Positions 32,444 through 43,659 of a DNA stretch of 64,000 nt are shown here, one piece after another. The stretch lies in assembly GCA_027563935.2 (NCBI GenBank), contig CM050450.1, forward strand, positions 9,407,957 through 9,471,956, read 5' to 3'. The notes beneath the pieces are model-generated. The model was not told the origin of the DNA and did not search any database. It worked only from the letters and a program-made list of their open reading frames with translations. The position numbers and the translations under genes are program-made. Position 1 is the stretch's first letter; the number at the start of each line of letters is the position of its first letter. The DNA comes from Costus lasius (Eukaryota > Streptophyta > Magnoliopsida > Zingiberales > Costaceae).

Positions 32444-34302
32444 TGATGACACCAAAATTCATAGTATATTTTGTGTCATTTTATATGTCTTTTTGTGTCA
32501 TAATTATGCTCTTTTACTTATTTTTAAGCCTTAATTGTCAAATATTACAGAATCTACACCATTTCTTGTTTTTGATCATTTTCAGGTGAAAAGTGCCATA
32601 TTTTGATGGATTTTAAAAAATTTGAGCACACCAATGGATTCCAGACGTTGAAACAAAGCTACCCCTCAAATTTCAAGTCAAAACAAGCCAAAATGCAAAA
32701 ATACGGCACTACCGTATTTTCTGGACAAACTCTCATGGTACCGTATTTCTCAGCATATATTTTGGGTGAAATACGGCACTACCATATGGAACTACACGGT
32801 GCCGTATTATTCAGCATTTTAGACCAGAAAAGTTTGACACGAATACGGCACTGCCGTATGAAACTACACGGTACCGTATTTTGTAGCAATTTTGACCAGA
32901 AGGTTTTAGCAAAAATACGACATTGCCATATAATTGGGCAATATTGTCACGGTACCGTATTTGCTTCCCGGAACTTACAGAAGGAAAATACGGCACTGCC
33001 GTAATCCGAATACGGTACCGTATTTTTAAACCAGATTCGCGGCTTTTTCAGGCCGATTCTTGCGTGGGCCATAACTTTTGATCTAGAAGTCCAAATTGAG
33101 ATCCAAAAGAAGTGGCGGACTCGACTTTAAGAGGAGAAGACGCACGAAGTGAAAGCACCAATGTTTATCACGAATTGAGAGGGAAATCGATAGAGAGGCG
33201 GTTCGGGTTTGGCCTCGCACCGAGAGGTGGAGAGGGCACCTCAGGCTGTGAAATTTACACTGAAGCTTCGCCTAGTGAAGGAGAAGATACTCTAGAAGTT
33301 TTAGAGCATTTGGAGTCCAATCGAGGGAGAAATCCTCAAAACAGTGGTGACAGCACTATTCACACGCAAAATTACGGGCTGTAATTCAATTACAACTCTG
33401 TTTTGTAACTTTTCTTCCCTCTCCTTGATTTCTATTCACACTGAAACAACGTTTTATTGTAATTCCTTCATCATGGAAGCTTAAACATCTTATGGGACAT
33501 GGGGGGTAATCAACTTAATTTTTAATGACTAGATAATTATTATTTTCGTCATGATAAATCTTTGTTATGATAATTCTACTTTTGTGATGAATTGTCTTTA
33601 ATTATTCTTAGATTTATACTATCATGCATGTTTTAGAATTTTGCAAAATAGACCGAGAGGTTGATTGTGAAATTCGGAACCCTAAGAATTGTTGAGTTTG
33701 GGACTATCGTAAGAGATTAGGTAGTTCTTCGAATTCTGATTTTTAGTGATTTTATTGCCATGTTGATAATTTGAATCTAGATTGAGTTATTGTGTAAAAC
33801 GTAGAGATCTTGTGCGAGAGTGAGGATCGAAACGTTGGATAACCTTAAGTAGAACCTATGTTGAGATTCGGATGCACGAGAGTGATCCTTGAGTTTCCAC
33901 TTGAGATTTTTGACTTAGAATTCGGATGCACGAGAGTGATCCTTGAGTTCTTTGTTCAATGATTTACTTATTTTCAGCATTGGATAGATCTTGCACGAGA
34001 GTGAGGATTGGTCCTTTGTATGATTGACTGCGCGAGTTGATCCTCTTATAAAGTAAATTATATCTTTATCGGAATAAAATTTGACTGACAACCTTTATTT
34101 CCTTCTAGTCATTAGAATTAAGGTGAATGAACCCCTAGTCCCAGTTTCTCTCTCAGATATTTAGTTCACTTTCCGTTTGTGTTTTCATCATATTCGATTT
34201 GCTTAGCTAGTGAGAAAACATCTATTTGGTACTTAACACATAGCTCTCTGTGGTTCGATATTTTTATTACTTCGAAGTATCCGTGCACTTGCGGACACAA
34301 CA
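32444..34302 (+). repeat. Long LTR (3') of the gag-only element
   Basis: Near-identical partner of 26499-28362, with the same ten-site palindrome array (about 32700-33026). It ends ACACAACA, followed by the GTAAG duplication. Confidence 0.93.
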
Positions 34303-34307
34303 GTAAG

Positions 34308-36937
34308 GAAACCAAAAAGCCTCTGGTAAAGCATGTCTAGATGCTTGATTGTTGGAGGATATAGGAAGAGTGCTATCATAAATGTCACGAATAGAGCGAG
34401 TACGGCGTGGAGGTGTGCTTGTGCCTGGAGACTCAGGTATATCAGCAGACATTTGTGGCTCAATGTTGATGTCAGGCGTGCTTGTGTCTGGAGACTCAGG
34501 TATATTAGCAGAAATTGGTGTCTCAATGTTGATAATAGAGGATTCTTCGGACGATTGTGAGAAATGGGCATGAGATGAGGCACCGGTAAATGAGTGTGTG
34601 CTGGATGGAGCAGGCGCAGCTCCTAGAATGCCCTGATAAAGGGTAGTTGGTGGAGCAGGTGCAGCACCTAGAATGCCCTGATAAATGGTAGTTGTTGGGG
34701 ATGAGCATGGGGAAGATATCTTTTCAAATTCCTGTGCTGCAAAGGGAAAAGAAGACTCATCAAAAGTAACATGCCGAGATATGTATACACGCTCAGTTGG
34801 TAGATGCAAGCATTGGTAACCGTGATGCAAATTACTATATCCTAGGAAAACACATAAGAGAGACCGGGGCTGAAGTTTGTGTTTGGTGTATGGTCGAAGC
34901 CAGGGATAGCATGCACAGCCAAAGACACGAAGAGATTCATAAGTGGGAAGCCGATTGTATAAAATTGTGAATGGACTCTTGTTCTAGAGAAGGGGGGTGG
35001 GGAGGTGATTGATAAGATAAACTGTAGTTAGTACGGCATCATCCAAATATTTGGTAGGAATAGAAGCATGTTGAAGAAGGGCAAGAGCAGTTTCAACGAG
35101 ATGTCTATGTTTTCGCTCTGTAGAACCATTTTGTTCTGGTGTGTGAGGACAGGAAATTCGATGAGTAATGCCATTCGAGTGAAGGAAGCAATGCAAGCCT
35201 TGATATTCGCCTCCCCAGTCTGAATGAACAGATAGAATTTTCCGTCCAAAGAAACGTTCCACTTGTTTTTGAAAATGGCAAAAGATATCAAAAAGATCTG
35301 ATTTACAACGCATGAGAAAAAGCCAAGAAAATTTACTAAAGTGATCTACAAAGGAAACATAATAAGAGAAACCTTTATTGGATAAAATGGGCGCAGGGCC
35401 CCAAACATCAGAATGTATTATTTCAAGAGGAAATGTAGCGGCATAAGTAGATGAAGTAAAATGAAGCTTATGACTTTTAGCCTCCATACAACTACGACAA
35501 TGAGATGACGCCAGTTTTGAAGTAACTGGAAGGCCGAATTTTTTAATAACTTGTTGAACAATGCGAAGAGAGGGATGTCCAAGGTGAGCATGCCAGGATG
35601 ATAGAGATGTGCGTTCTCCAATATGAATAGTTGGTGATGGTGGCCGGATGTGGTAGAGATTATTTTTGATTTCTCCTGTCAACAGAGTGGACCCCGTGGT
35701 GCGATCCTTCACAAAACATGCATGAGGATGAAATTCAAAGAAAACATTATTATCAATAGAAAATTGACGAACAGAAAGAAGGTTTTTAGTAATATCAGGA
35801 ACATAAACATTTCTTATGGAAAATTGATGAGTGGGTGAAGGTAGATATGTGTTTCCAAGATTAAGAATTTGCAAACTTTTACCTTTGCCAATGTTGACCG
35901 TATCAGTTCCATAATATGGCATGACCTCAGATAAAGTGTTGGAGTCTGGAGTAACATGATGAGTAACACTTGAGTCCGGATACCAAGAGGAAGAGGAGTA
36001 GCCAGGATCATTATTGAGCATATTTGGAGCAGAAAACATAGTGTTGTTGGCGCTAGGATGTTGAGTGGGCACTAAACCCCTTTGTGAATTATTATAAAGG
36101 CCTCCTGGAAAAGTAGTGTCGAAGCGTTTATAGCACTGATGTGCGTAATGACCAAAATGGAAACAAATTTGGCATTGTCCTTGTCTGTGGCCTCGACCTC
36201 TATCATGTGCCCCTCTATGGCCACCTCGGTAGTTACCTCGAGTTGATGTATTGTTGGAGGTAGTAGAATTGATGTTTGGAAAAGAGACATCATCTTGTTT
36301 GCATGTGCTTTGAAGTTGGAGGAGACGCTCATGAGAGGAGAGCATACCATGAACTTCTTCAATAGTAAAATCTTCAACTCGAGTAGTAATGGCAGGAACA
36401 AAATTATCATACGAAGGTCCCAAACCGGCTAATACATGCATAAGAAGATCGGCGTCTGCAATTGGTTGACCGATCGCTGCAAGACTATTGGCAATATTCT
36501 TTATGTTTTGCATGTAGTCATCAATATAACTATCTCCTCATTGAATAGTTTGCAGTTGAGTTTTTAATTGATGAATACGTGCTCGTGAGTGTGATGCAAA
36601 AGCACAAGCAAGGATCCCCATATATCACGTGAGAAATTTATACCAATTACCATTGGAAGTACTGTTTCAGACAAAGTAGATAAAAGCCAAGAAGATACTA
36701 GTTGATCTTTTTTAATCCATGCATGATAGTTTGGATCATCAAAAGCTGGACAGGCATTGGTTCCATCAATAATACCAGATAAATCATGAACTCGCAGTAT
36801 AGACAATAACTGAGTTTTCCAAAGTAATTGTCACGAGTTAACTTAATAGGTTGAAAAGAAATACCGCCCGCCGTGAGTGATGAAGAGAAGTTGTTTTGTT
36901 CGATTGGATGTGAGTTGGTTGAATTCACCTCTGACAT
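34308..36937 (-). pseudogene. Copia-2 gag, protease, integrase (decayed)
   Basis: Read leftward from ATG 36937. Gag opens with MSEVNSTNSHPIEQNNFSSS and has a frameshift near 36820 and a stop near 36540. Main frame 36513-34984 continues gag (LMHVLAGLGPSYDNFVPAI), the knuckle CQICFHFGHYAHQCY, and a protease site WYPDSSVTHHVTPD with DSS in place of DSG. The pre-integrase HLGHPSLRIV and integrase DD(35)E region follow (IHSDVWGPAP, VHSDWGGEYQ, QNGSTERKHRH), with a stop after NHLPTPLL. 34830-34308 gives the linker before RT with an imperfect PTTxYQGILGAAPAP repeat, then the 26499-34302 insertion cuts the gene after LPEAFWF. Confidence 0.9.
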
Positions 36938-37252
36938 TGTGGCGAAGAAGAATATCCACCGAACAGTGGTTTTCGATTGCTTTTACAGAAGAGGAGGCAG
37001 CGACGCTACAGCTTCTTTCTAGAGTTGCTTTAGCAGAGACGGAAGATGGAACCGGATGCGAACACAGGCGTCCACGGAGTCGCTGCGACGAAGACGATGT
37101 GCAGAAAACCCAGGTGTCGCTTCGGAAGAATGAGAGGGTCGCCGAGTTGTTTTGGCGGAAGGAGGGCAGTGTCAACAGCGCTGAGAGCAAACGCAGCGTG
37201 AGGAAGAATAAGGGGCGGCGAGCAACGAGCGCCGCTTATCGCTCTGATACCA
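36938..37252 (-). other. Copia-2 5' leader and primer-binding site
   Basis: TGGTATCAGAGC on the minus strand (37241-37252) abuts the 5' LTR. The rest is the untranslated leader up to the gag ATG at 36937. It is GC-rich with open frames in several phases that show no domains. Confidence 0.75.
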
Positions 37253-37509
37253 TGTGAAAGCTTGAGCGAACAAAGGAACAGAGAATTGGAGAAATATTTC
37301 TTCGTTGATTTCTTCTGTACGAAGGTTACAATTATATAGATACAATTGCCGAGTGCCGTCTTAGGTATGGCATGATCTCAGCCATAATCAATTACATGAA
37401 GGGCAAGAATTACAAAGATGACAAGGATTGATTTGGCAACATATCAATCCTTGCTGTTGATGGTACTCTATTCTATACGGCAATGATCTCTGTATTTCTT
37501 TCCTTTACA
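37253..37509 (-). repeat. Copia-2 5' LTR
   Basis: 257 bp, same length and nearly the same sequence as 24692-24948, followed on the + side by the CCGAG duplication and then BTB exon sequence. Confidence 0.93.
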
Positions 37510-38449
37510 CCGAGTCCACGGGTACGAAATCCAAGGCAAGCTCTCGAGTCTTGATTGATCGCTTTGCTGTTTCCTCCTCCCCCAATTGGGCTGTGAGTGG
37601 TGTGCGCTGAGTGTAGGGCATAAGCGACAGGTTTGAGAGGATGGAGGAGATGCAGGAGAGGAACAAGCATTTGGAGGAGAAGGTGAGCTACTTAGATGCA
37701 AAGGCTGCGCTTAGGGAAGGAATCCTCACTGACATTCTGGTGAAGCCTGAACAGGGGTTGCCGATTCCTGCTCACAGAGCTTTGCTGGTGTGTTATCATC
37801 ATTCACTTGATTGCTCTGTTTCCTTTATCTCTTTGAATCTCTTCTTCTTGTTTCTGTTTCTCTCCTCTTCTCTCTCTCTCTCTTCTAATTAAAGGATCAT
37901 AGCTTGTTTTATCGATGAATTTAGTTGCGAGTACCGTTTATTTAGACAATCAATTTCAAGTTCATGAATCTGTTTAATTTACAGTAACATGAATTACAGG
38001 CAGCAAAATCGGGAACCTTAAGAACCATGTTGATCTCACATGACTGCAAAGCCGCAGCCCAAGACTCCATCTCTTTCCCCGAGCTCTCCCACGACAAGCT
38101 CAAGTGCTTGCTCGAGTTCTTCTACAGCGGTAGTTTGCCGGCGCCGCTCGACAACGACTGCTGCTCCTTTTACTACGCCTTGCTTAAGGCGTCTGACAAG
38201 TACGACATCCCCTTCCTCCGGAAGCAGTGCCGCAGTCGGATTCTGAAGGCACTGCAACCCTCGGATGCGCTCGACGCGCTGGAGGTCTCCCAGATCTGCT
38301 CCGATGCTGAGCAGGAGGAGATCATAGAGCTGATCGTTGACCACGTGGAGGAGGTGGTCTTCTCCGCCGGCTACAAGGAGTTCGCCAGCAGGAATGTTCA
38401 TCTGTCCGTCGACATCACGCGAGCGTTGCTACGGCGTGACAATTATTAG
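37510..38449 (+). pseudogene. BTB gene D, 3' part
   Basis: After the target duplication the rest of exon 1 (37515-37535, STGTKSK) ends at a GC donor (AAG|GCAAGC). Exon 2 (37617-37787) gives ISDRFERMEEMQERNKHLEE, a coiled segment, then ILTDILVKPEQGLPIPAHRA. Exon 3 (38000-38449) completes the BTB domain (LRTMLISHD, FPELSHDKLKCLLEFFYSG, ASDKYDIPFLRKQC) and ends with the conserved tail NVHLSVDITRALLRRDNY. All phases agree with the 5' part at 24363-24691. Without Copia-2 the gene would encode about 302 residues with no other lesion, so the insertion alone appears to have broken it. Confidence 0.85.
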
Positions 38450-38559
38450 GAGCTTATCAGTTTTGGCTGAGCATGCTTATCAGTTTTGTGTTTTAAATTT
38501 GATTGGCATGGAATATCAGCTAGTTTAACAGCTAAGAATCATAGTTGTAAGAATCTTAC

Positions 38560-38968
38560 GGCTTGTTTGGCCTCTATTTGAAGCTGATTTTAATCTGCTT
38601 TTAAGTAGAAAACAGTTAAAAAAACTGTTTGGTAATGAAAAGTAGAAGCAGAAAAAAGTAAAAGTTATGAAAACTACAATTTGATGCTTTTACAGCTTCT
38701 GCTTCTCTAAAAAAGTAATTTATATAATTTTATTTAAAATTTTAGGTATTATTATTTTAAATAATTTAAAACTTTCACATTAAAGAAAAATAAAATATTA
38801 TATTATTTTAAATAATTTAAAATAATATATTTATTTATTATTTTAAATTTTGATAGCAGTTAAAAAGTTATTAACTAAACATCTTATAAATTTTAACAGT
38901 GCAGCACAGTACAGTACAGCACAGTTTAGCATAGTTATAAAGTTATTAATAGTGGGACTAAACAGGCC
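38560..38968. mobile_element. MITE, family M1 copy 2
   Basis: Homologous along its length to 10949-11338. Ends GGCTTGTTTGGCC and, reverse complemented, GGCCTGTTTAGTCCCAC. A CAGTACAG/CAGCACAG run (38899-38930) has expanded relative to copy 1. It lies 111 bases downstream of the gene D stop. Confidence 0.8.
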
Positions 38969-40450
38969 ATGTATAATAGGTTTAGTCATGTTCTGTCTTT
39001 ATAGTTGTACATAATATATTTTTAGTGTTTTCTGTGTGTTAGAAAATTTTTTTCTTTGAGTAGTGGTAATGCGTGTGTGGCTAAGCATGTTTTGTATGAA
39101 ATGAATAATTTAACAAAATGTCAGTCTCGCATATCCCACTGAAAAACTAATTTTTTGAAAGATAAATAATAAATTAAAAATGGAACCAAAATTTGACACC
39201 TATAAGTGCTTAAGAAAATAAAATAATTTTAAAATATGAAAAATATAGATCTCCACACAGATTTCAAACCGGCTATATAGTTCATGTAGGTTTCGTAACA
39301 GTAATTAATAAACCTATTTAATTACTTTAAAATATGAAAAAAAAATAATAAAAAGCAATTAATAAAAAATTGACAAGTCGACCCCCTTTACATGGTTGGT
39401 GATGTAATATTTTTAGCACATGTATAATTTTAGTTATATAAATATTTAATTTTCACAAATGTTTTAATTATATATATTCTGTATGCAATAAATTATTGCG
39501 CACATATACAATTCAATGATGTACATTTCTTCATTCACCACAATACATAATTTATTAACATATTTGTTGCAAATATACGGGGGAGAATCAAGAAGATATA
39601 AATATATAAAAAAGATATTTATATTAATAAGATAATGCCTCAATTAAGAATCACATTAAATCTAGTATTATTATAGATGAGATCACAATATTAGCGTATA
39701 TTTCGGATCCGGATTTGGATGCAATAGCGGCTGAGGTAAAATCTCTCTTTCTATTTGACGTCTGGAGTTAACGTGGTTTCTTTCTCTCCTTTCTTTTTTT
39801 TCCTGGCCAGACTATGATCAAAACCCTTCATATGGGTTGAGGAGCACGCACATGGGTGCGTTTTTGCCAATCGCACTAAACTCGCGGTAACTGCTTAATT
39901 TGTCTCCTGTGTGACAATTTTATAAATTTGAGCTCTATGCTGTTAAAAAATTTATTGTAATGATTAATCCAGCTAAATCTTGTATTATTGTTAAAATAGG
40001 GAGTGACATATAGTATATAATAATAAAGAGTTATGATCCTTATATTTGAGATTATCATATATTATTATATGATTAGTTATCTATTTTGATATAGAATAAA
40101 AGCAGTAGTTTTGATCAGCAAAAATAGCTAAATAGTTATGCTAAACAGAGTCATAGTTGAATCTTACCGACTATAATTGAGTATACAATAAATCATAGAA
40201 AAAAAAATCATGAGTTATTGAGTATACTGTTTTGTTTAATTTTCTTGAATGATATCTAAGACCATCTTCCATCCTTAAATTCTGCCAAATAATCAATCTC
40301 GACATATCTTCATTCGCTTGCTCCTATTTGTTTTCAACATCCGTACATTTCTTTTGTGATGGGTGTATGGTCCTGCGTTGAGCATTTTGTAAATAATGGA
40401 AAACAGGAGGGTTAAGATGCAAAAGTAGTATTTTTTATTAAAACTATAGA
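38969..40450. other. AT-rich intergenic region
   Basis: No gene, RNA gene or defined repeat seen, apart from 40318-40450, which is similar to 16692-16900 and leads into the MULE start. Confidence 0.5.
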
Positions 40451-41390
40451 TAAAAAGGGATAACTGCATAGCAAACCCCAGCGCTTCGTCCGCTACAACC
40501 CCTCACATTTTTGTAGGAATATGCAGATTGTTAGAATTTTTAAAAACTTTATATATCACCGTTCAATGGGTGATGGTGGGTTGCGTTTTTGCGGAGGAGT
40601 ACCCCTTAGTAAATTTTGCATAGGAGTGGCTTGAGATTCAAAGCACGAATCTTAAAGCTGACTCGCACAAATCTTACAGCAATCACTATTTAAGTGTGGA
40701 TAGCACTGATACAAATGCAGCGTTATACAAAATCCTGATATAACGCCGCCCGTTACACCATTCTAACCGGCCTATTACATCAAATTTAACCTTGGTTAAC
40801 TCTCAAAATTTTAATACCCGCCCACCCGAACTAACCTTTGCTGTGACGAAACCCTTGCTCTCCGACGACCTTCGATGACCTCCGACGACCTTCTAATCTG
40901 TGTTTACGACTTCTGACGGCCTCCGAGTTCGTGGTCGTGTCGAGCCCTAATTTTGTGTTTTTTGTGCAGTCGACCTCCGATGTTCTACGGCGATCTGTGA
41001 CGACCTCCGACGACCTACAGCGAACTGTGACGACCTCCGATGACGTCCCACGACCTACGACGTAATGTCGAGTTCCTGGTTGGCTTAGGATTTCCTAATC
41101 TTGATTTATTTTTTGTAGGATCTCATCTTCCGTCGACTACCATTTGTAGGCCGAGTTCCTCCGACGACTCCAATCTTCCTTTAAGGTATAATGTCATAAT
41201 TCGTCTTCTTCATATGTAAATTGTTGTATTAATGATATAATTTGTCTTCTTAGGGTTTCCTAATCTTGTTTTCTTTTTTGCAGTATCTCATGGCGAGTTC
41301 CTCCGACGACTCCAATGTTCCTTTAAAGTATAATGTCGTAATTTGTTTTCTTAATACGTAGAATGTTGTATTAATGACATAATTTTGCAT

Positions 41391-42420
41391 GACATATCTC
41401 AAACTTGGTTTATTAGGATCCCATTTTGGTATACCATGTCTCTAATTTGGTATAATATCATTCCATTTTGGTATAACATGACTCAAACATAATATAACAT
41501 CATCCCATTTGGGTATAACATGCATCAAACTTGGTATAACAGCATCTTATTTTGGTATAATATGCCTCAAACATAGTATAACACAATCCCATTTTGGTAT
41601 AACATGTCTCTAATTTGGTATAACAGCATGTCATTGTGGTATAACATGCTTCAAACTTGGTATAACAACATCCAATTTTGGTATAACATGCCTGAAACAT
41701 AGTATAACAGCATCCCATTTTGGTATAACATGCCTGAAACTTGGTATAACAGCATCCCACTTTAGTATAACATGCCTCAAACATAGTATAGCACATCCCA
41801 TTTTGGTATAACATGTCTCTAATTTGGTATAACAGCTTGCGATTTTGATATAATATGCTTCAAACTTGGTATAACAATATTCAATTTTGGTATAACATCT
41901 AATTTTGGTATAACATGCCTGAAACATAATATAACAGTAGCTCTAATTTTGATATAATATGCCTCAAACTTGGTATAACAGCATCTCATTTTGGTATAAC
42001 ATGTCTCAAACATAGTATAACACATTCCATTTTGATATAACATGTCTCTAATTTGGTATAACAGCATGTCATTTAAGTATAATATACTTCAAACTTGGTA
42101 TAACAGCATTCAATTTTGGTATAACATGCCTGAAACATAGTATAACAGCATCTCATTTTGGTATAACATGCCTCAAACTTGGTATAACAGCATCCCATTT
42201 GGGTATAACATGCCTCAAACATAGTATAACACATCCCATTTTGGTATAACATGTCTCTAATTTGGTATAACAGCATGTCATTTTGGTATAACATGCATCA
42301 AACTTGGTATAACAGCATCCCATGTGGGTATAATATGTCTCAAACTTGGTATAATAGTATTCCATTTTGGTATAACATGCCTCAGACATAGTATAACAAC
42401 ATCTCATTTTGGTATTATAG
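41391..42420. repeat. Minisatellite of TTTGGTATAACATG units
   Basis: About 1 kb built from ~20 bp units. TTTGGTATAACATGYCTCAAAC alternates with TTGGTATAACAGCATCCCA and CATAGTATAACACATCCCA, giving higher-order blocks. Read on the minus strand it gives Cys/Tyr-rich frames such as CCYTKFEACYTKM, which I regard as a by-product of the repeat. Confidence 0.92.
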
Positions 42421-42482
42421 CTTCACCTTTTGAGTTCCTCATGTTAATTTAGTTATAACATATGTAACATTAGGTTTTATAC

Positions 42483-43373
42483 AAGGAGGGCTACGAATGA
42501 AAGCCCACCTTGTGGCTCTTCAGATGAAAAAGAATATCACTACAAGGACATCAAACCTCGTCGAGTACTCAGCAGATGCTCATTGAGCCGGATTCACATT
42601 TTTGTCAACACAGTGCAAGAGGGTCATGCTATTAAAGAAGAACTCCTACATACCCCACTTGGACATTTACTGCAAGGGGCATCGGTTCCCCTGGATATGC
42701 TTGCAGTGGAATATTTGCAATCTATATGGGAACTAGAGAGAAGGAGATTCAACATTAATGACAATTTTGTGCCATTGTTGGTCAAGGATGTATCTATTAT
42801 ACTTGGTCTCCCACGGGTTGGAGAGTTGGTTAGATGGGACAATAAGTGACCAACTACTCCATATTTCACTGAGGAATTTGAGAAGAAGGCAATTAATAGA
42901 AAAGTAATTGAAGAAAAATTGACTGACCTCTGCTCACAAGGTCTAGAGGGAAATGAGGAGAGGATAAGAAGATTGGCTATACTGTATATCTTTTGTTGTT
43001 TTTGTTCAGCCGCCTAACATTCAACTTGGATGCAGGCCTTGTATTATTTGTAGAAGACCTCCAAAAATTAGCTGATTACAATTGGCCAAAAGCAGTCCAT
43101 CATTTTTTGTGCTCGGAATTGACCACTAGTTCAAAGAAAAAGAGACGTGGATTTACCGGTTGTGTCATAGTTCTTTCAGTAAGTATTCTTTAATATTTGA
43201 AGTTGTCTTTCAATAATTAATTTTTAATCATCAATATTTTTGTTCTTTTTTGCAGATTTGGTTTTATGAGCATATCAAAATGTATATAAATAATAAGATG
43301 GAGGGTGTATACCCTCGATTGTTTCGTTGGGCCAAAGTGAGTCCACCTCGACGGACTCACTTTGTACAATTAT
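42483..43373 (+). pseudogene. Plant-mobile-domain-like gene of the MULE
   Basis: Visible blocks are SLSRIHIFVNTVQEGHAI, VPLDMLAVEYLQSIWELE, DNFVPLLVKDVSIILGLP, then after a TGA near 42847 and a shift near 43005, LDAGLVLFVEDLQKLADYNW and FTGCVIVLS. A GT-AG intron (43179-43255) leads to IWFYEHIKMYINNKMEGVY and LFRWAKVSPPRRTHF. This WxxE-H pattern with a capsule of helices fits the plant mobile domain / DUF1985-like proteins carried by MULEs and some retroelements. Their role is unknown. One stop and one frameshift make it non-functional. The family assignment is from memory of motifs only. Confidence 0.55.
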
Positions 43374-43659
43374 GAGCAACAATGGAATATTTTTTGTAAG
43401 AGTGCTAACTTATAATGAAGTTTATTGATTTTATATTTTGGTGTTTGGATATTATAAAGTTATTTTGTTACGTTATAGTTCATTTTACCTTAATGCATGT
43501 GCATATCTTGTGATTTCTACTTAGCCAAATATTCCTTGTTTGCCTCTAAGTAAATTGATTGCTTAGGTTAATGATGGCAGTAGTTAGATATAGAGACTAC
43601 CAAATTAATGAATTACACATAGAAAGATTCTACTGTATCAACGTGCTATGATAGAGCAA

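Larger units (their letters stand above)
26499..34302 (+). mobile_element. Gag-only long-LTR retrotransposon nested in Copia-2
   Basis: LTRs of 1,864 bp (26499-28362) and 1,859 bp (32444-34302) begin TGATGACACCAAAATTC and end GCGGACACAACA. The target duplication is GTAAG, perfect on both sides (26494-26498, 34303-34307). The 4.1 kb interior has a leader TTTTTTGCGCCGTTGCCGGG (28366-28385), one gag-like gene, and no protease, RT or integrase. The design fits non-autonomous TR-GAG/LARD-type elements, mobilised by a partner that is not in this window. The two LTRs are very similar, so the insertion is fairly recent. The orientation is deduced from the leader and the gag frame. Confidence 0.93.
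24692..37509 (-). mobile_element. Copia LTR retrotransposon (Copia-2) inside BTB gene D
   Basis: Two 257 bp LTRs (24692-24948 and 37253-37509) bound a 12.8 kb insertion with a perfect 5 bp target duplication CCGAG (24687-24691, 37510-37514). On the minus strand, the primer-binding site TGGTATCAGAGC (37241-37252) adjoins the 5' LTR, and a purine tract TGCAGGGGGC adjoins the 3' LTR (24949-24958). Gene order is gag, protease, integrase, RT, RNase H, as in Ty1/Copia (Retrofit/RE1-like). Pol is split by the 7.8 kb element at 26499-34302; without it Copia-2 would be about 5.0 kb. Confidence 0.95.

Noticed and set aside
36877..37257. + strand frame of 126 codons
   Set aside because: Lies antisense over the Copia-2 gag start, leader and primer-binding site; no homology seen.
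41500..42407. Cys/Tyr-rich minus-strand frames (CYTKFEACYTKM)
   Set aside because: By-product of the TTTGGTATAACATG minisatellite; frames change at every indel.
41391..42420. CRISPR array
   Set aside because: Repeats are contiguous and diverged, without unique spacers, and the genome is a plant.
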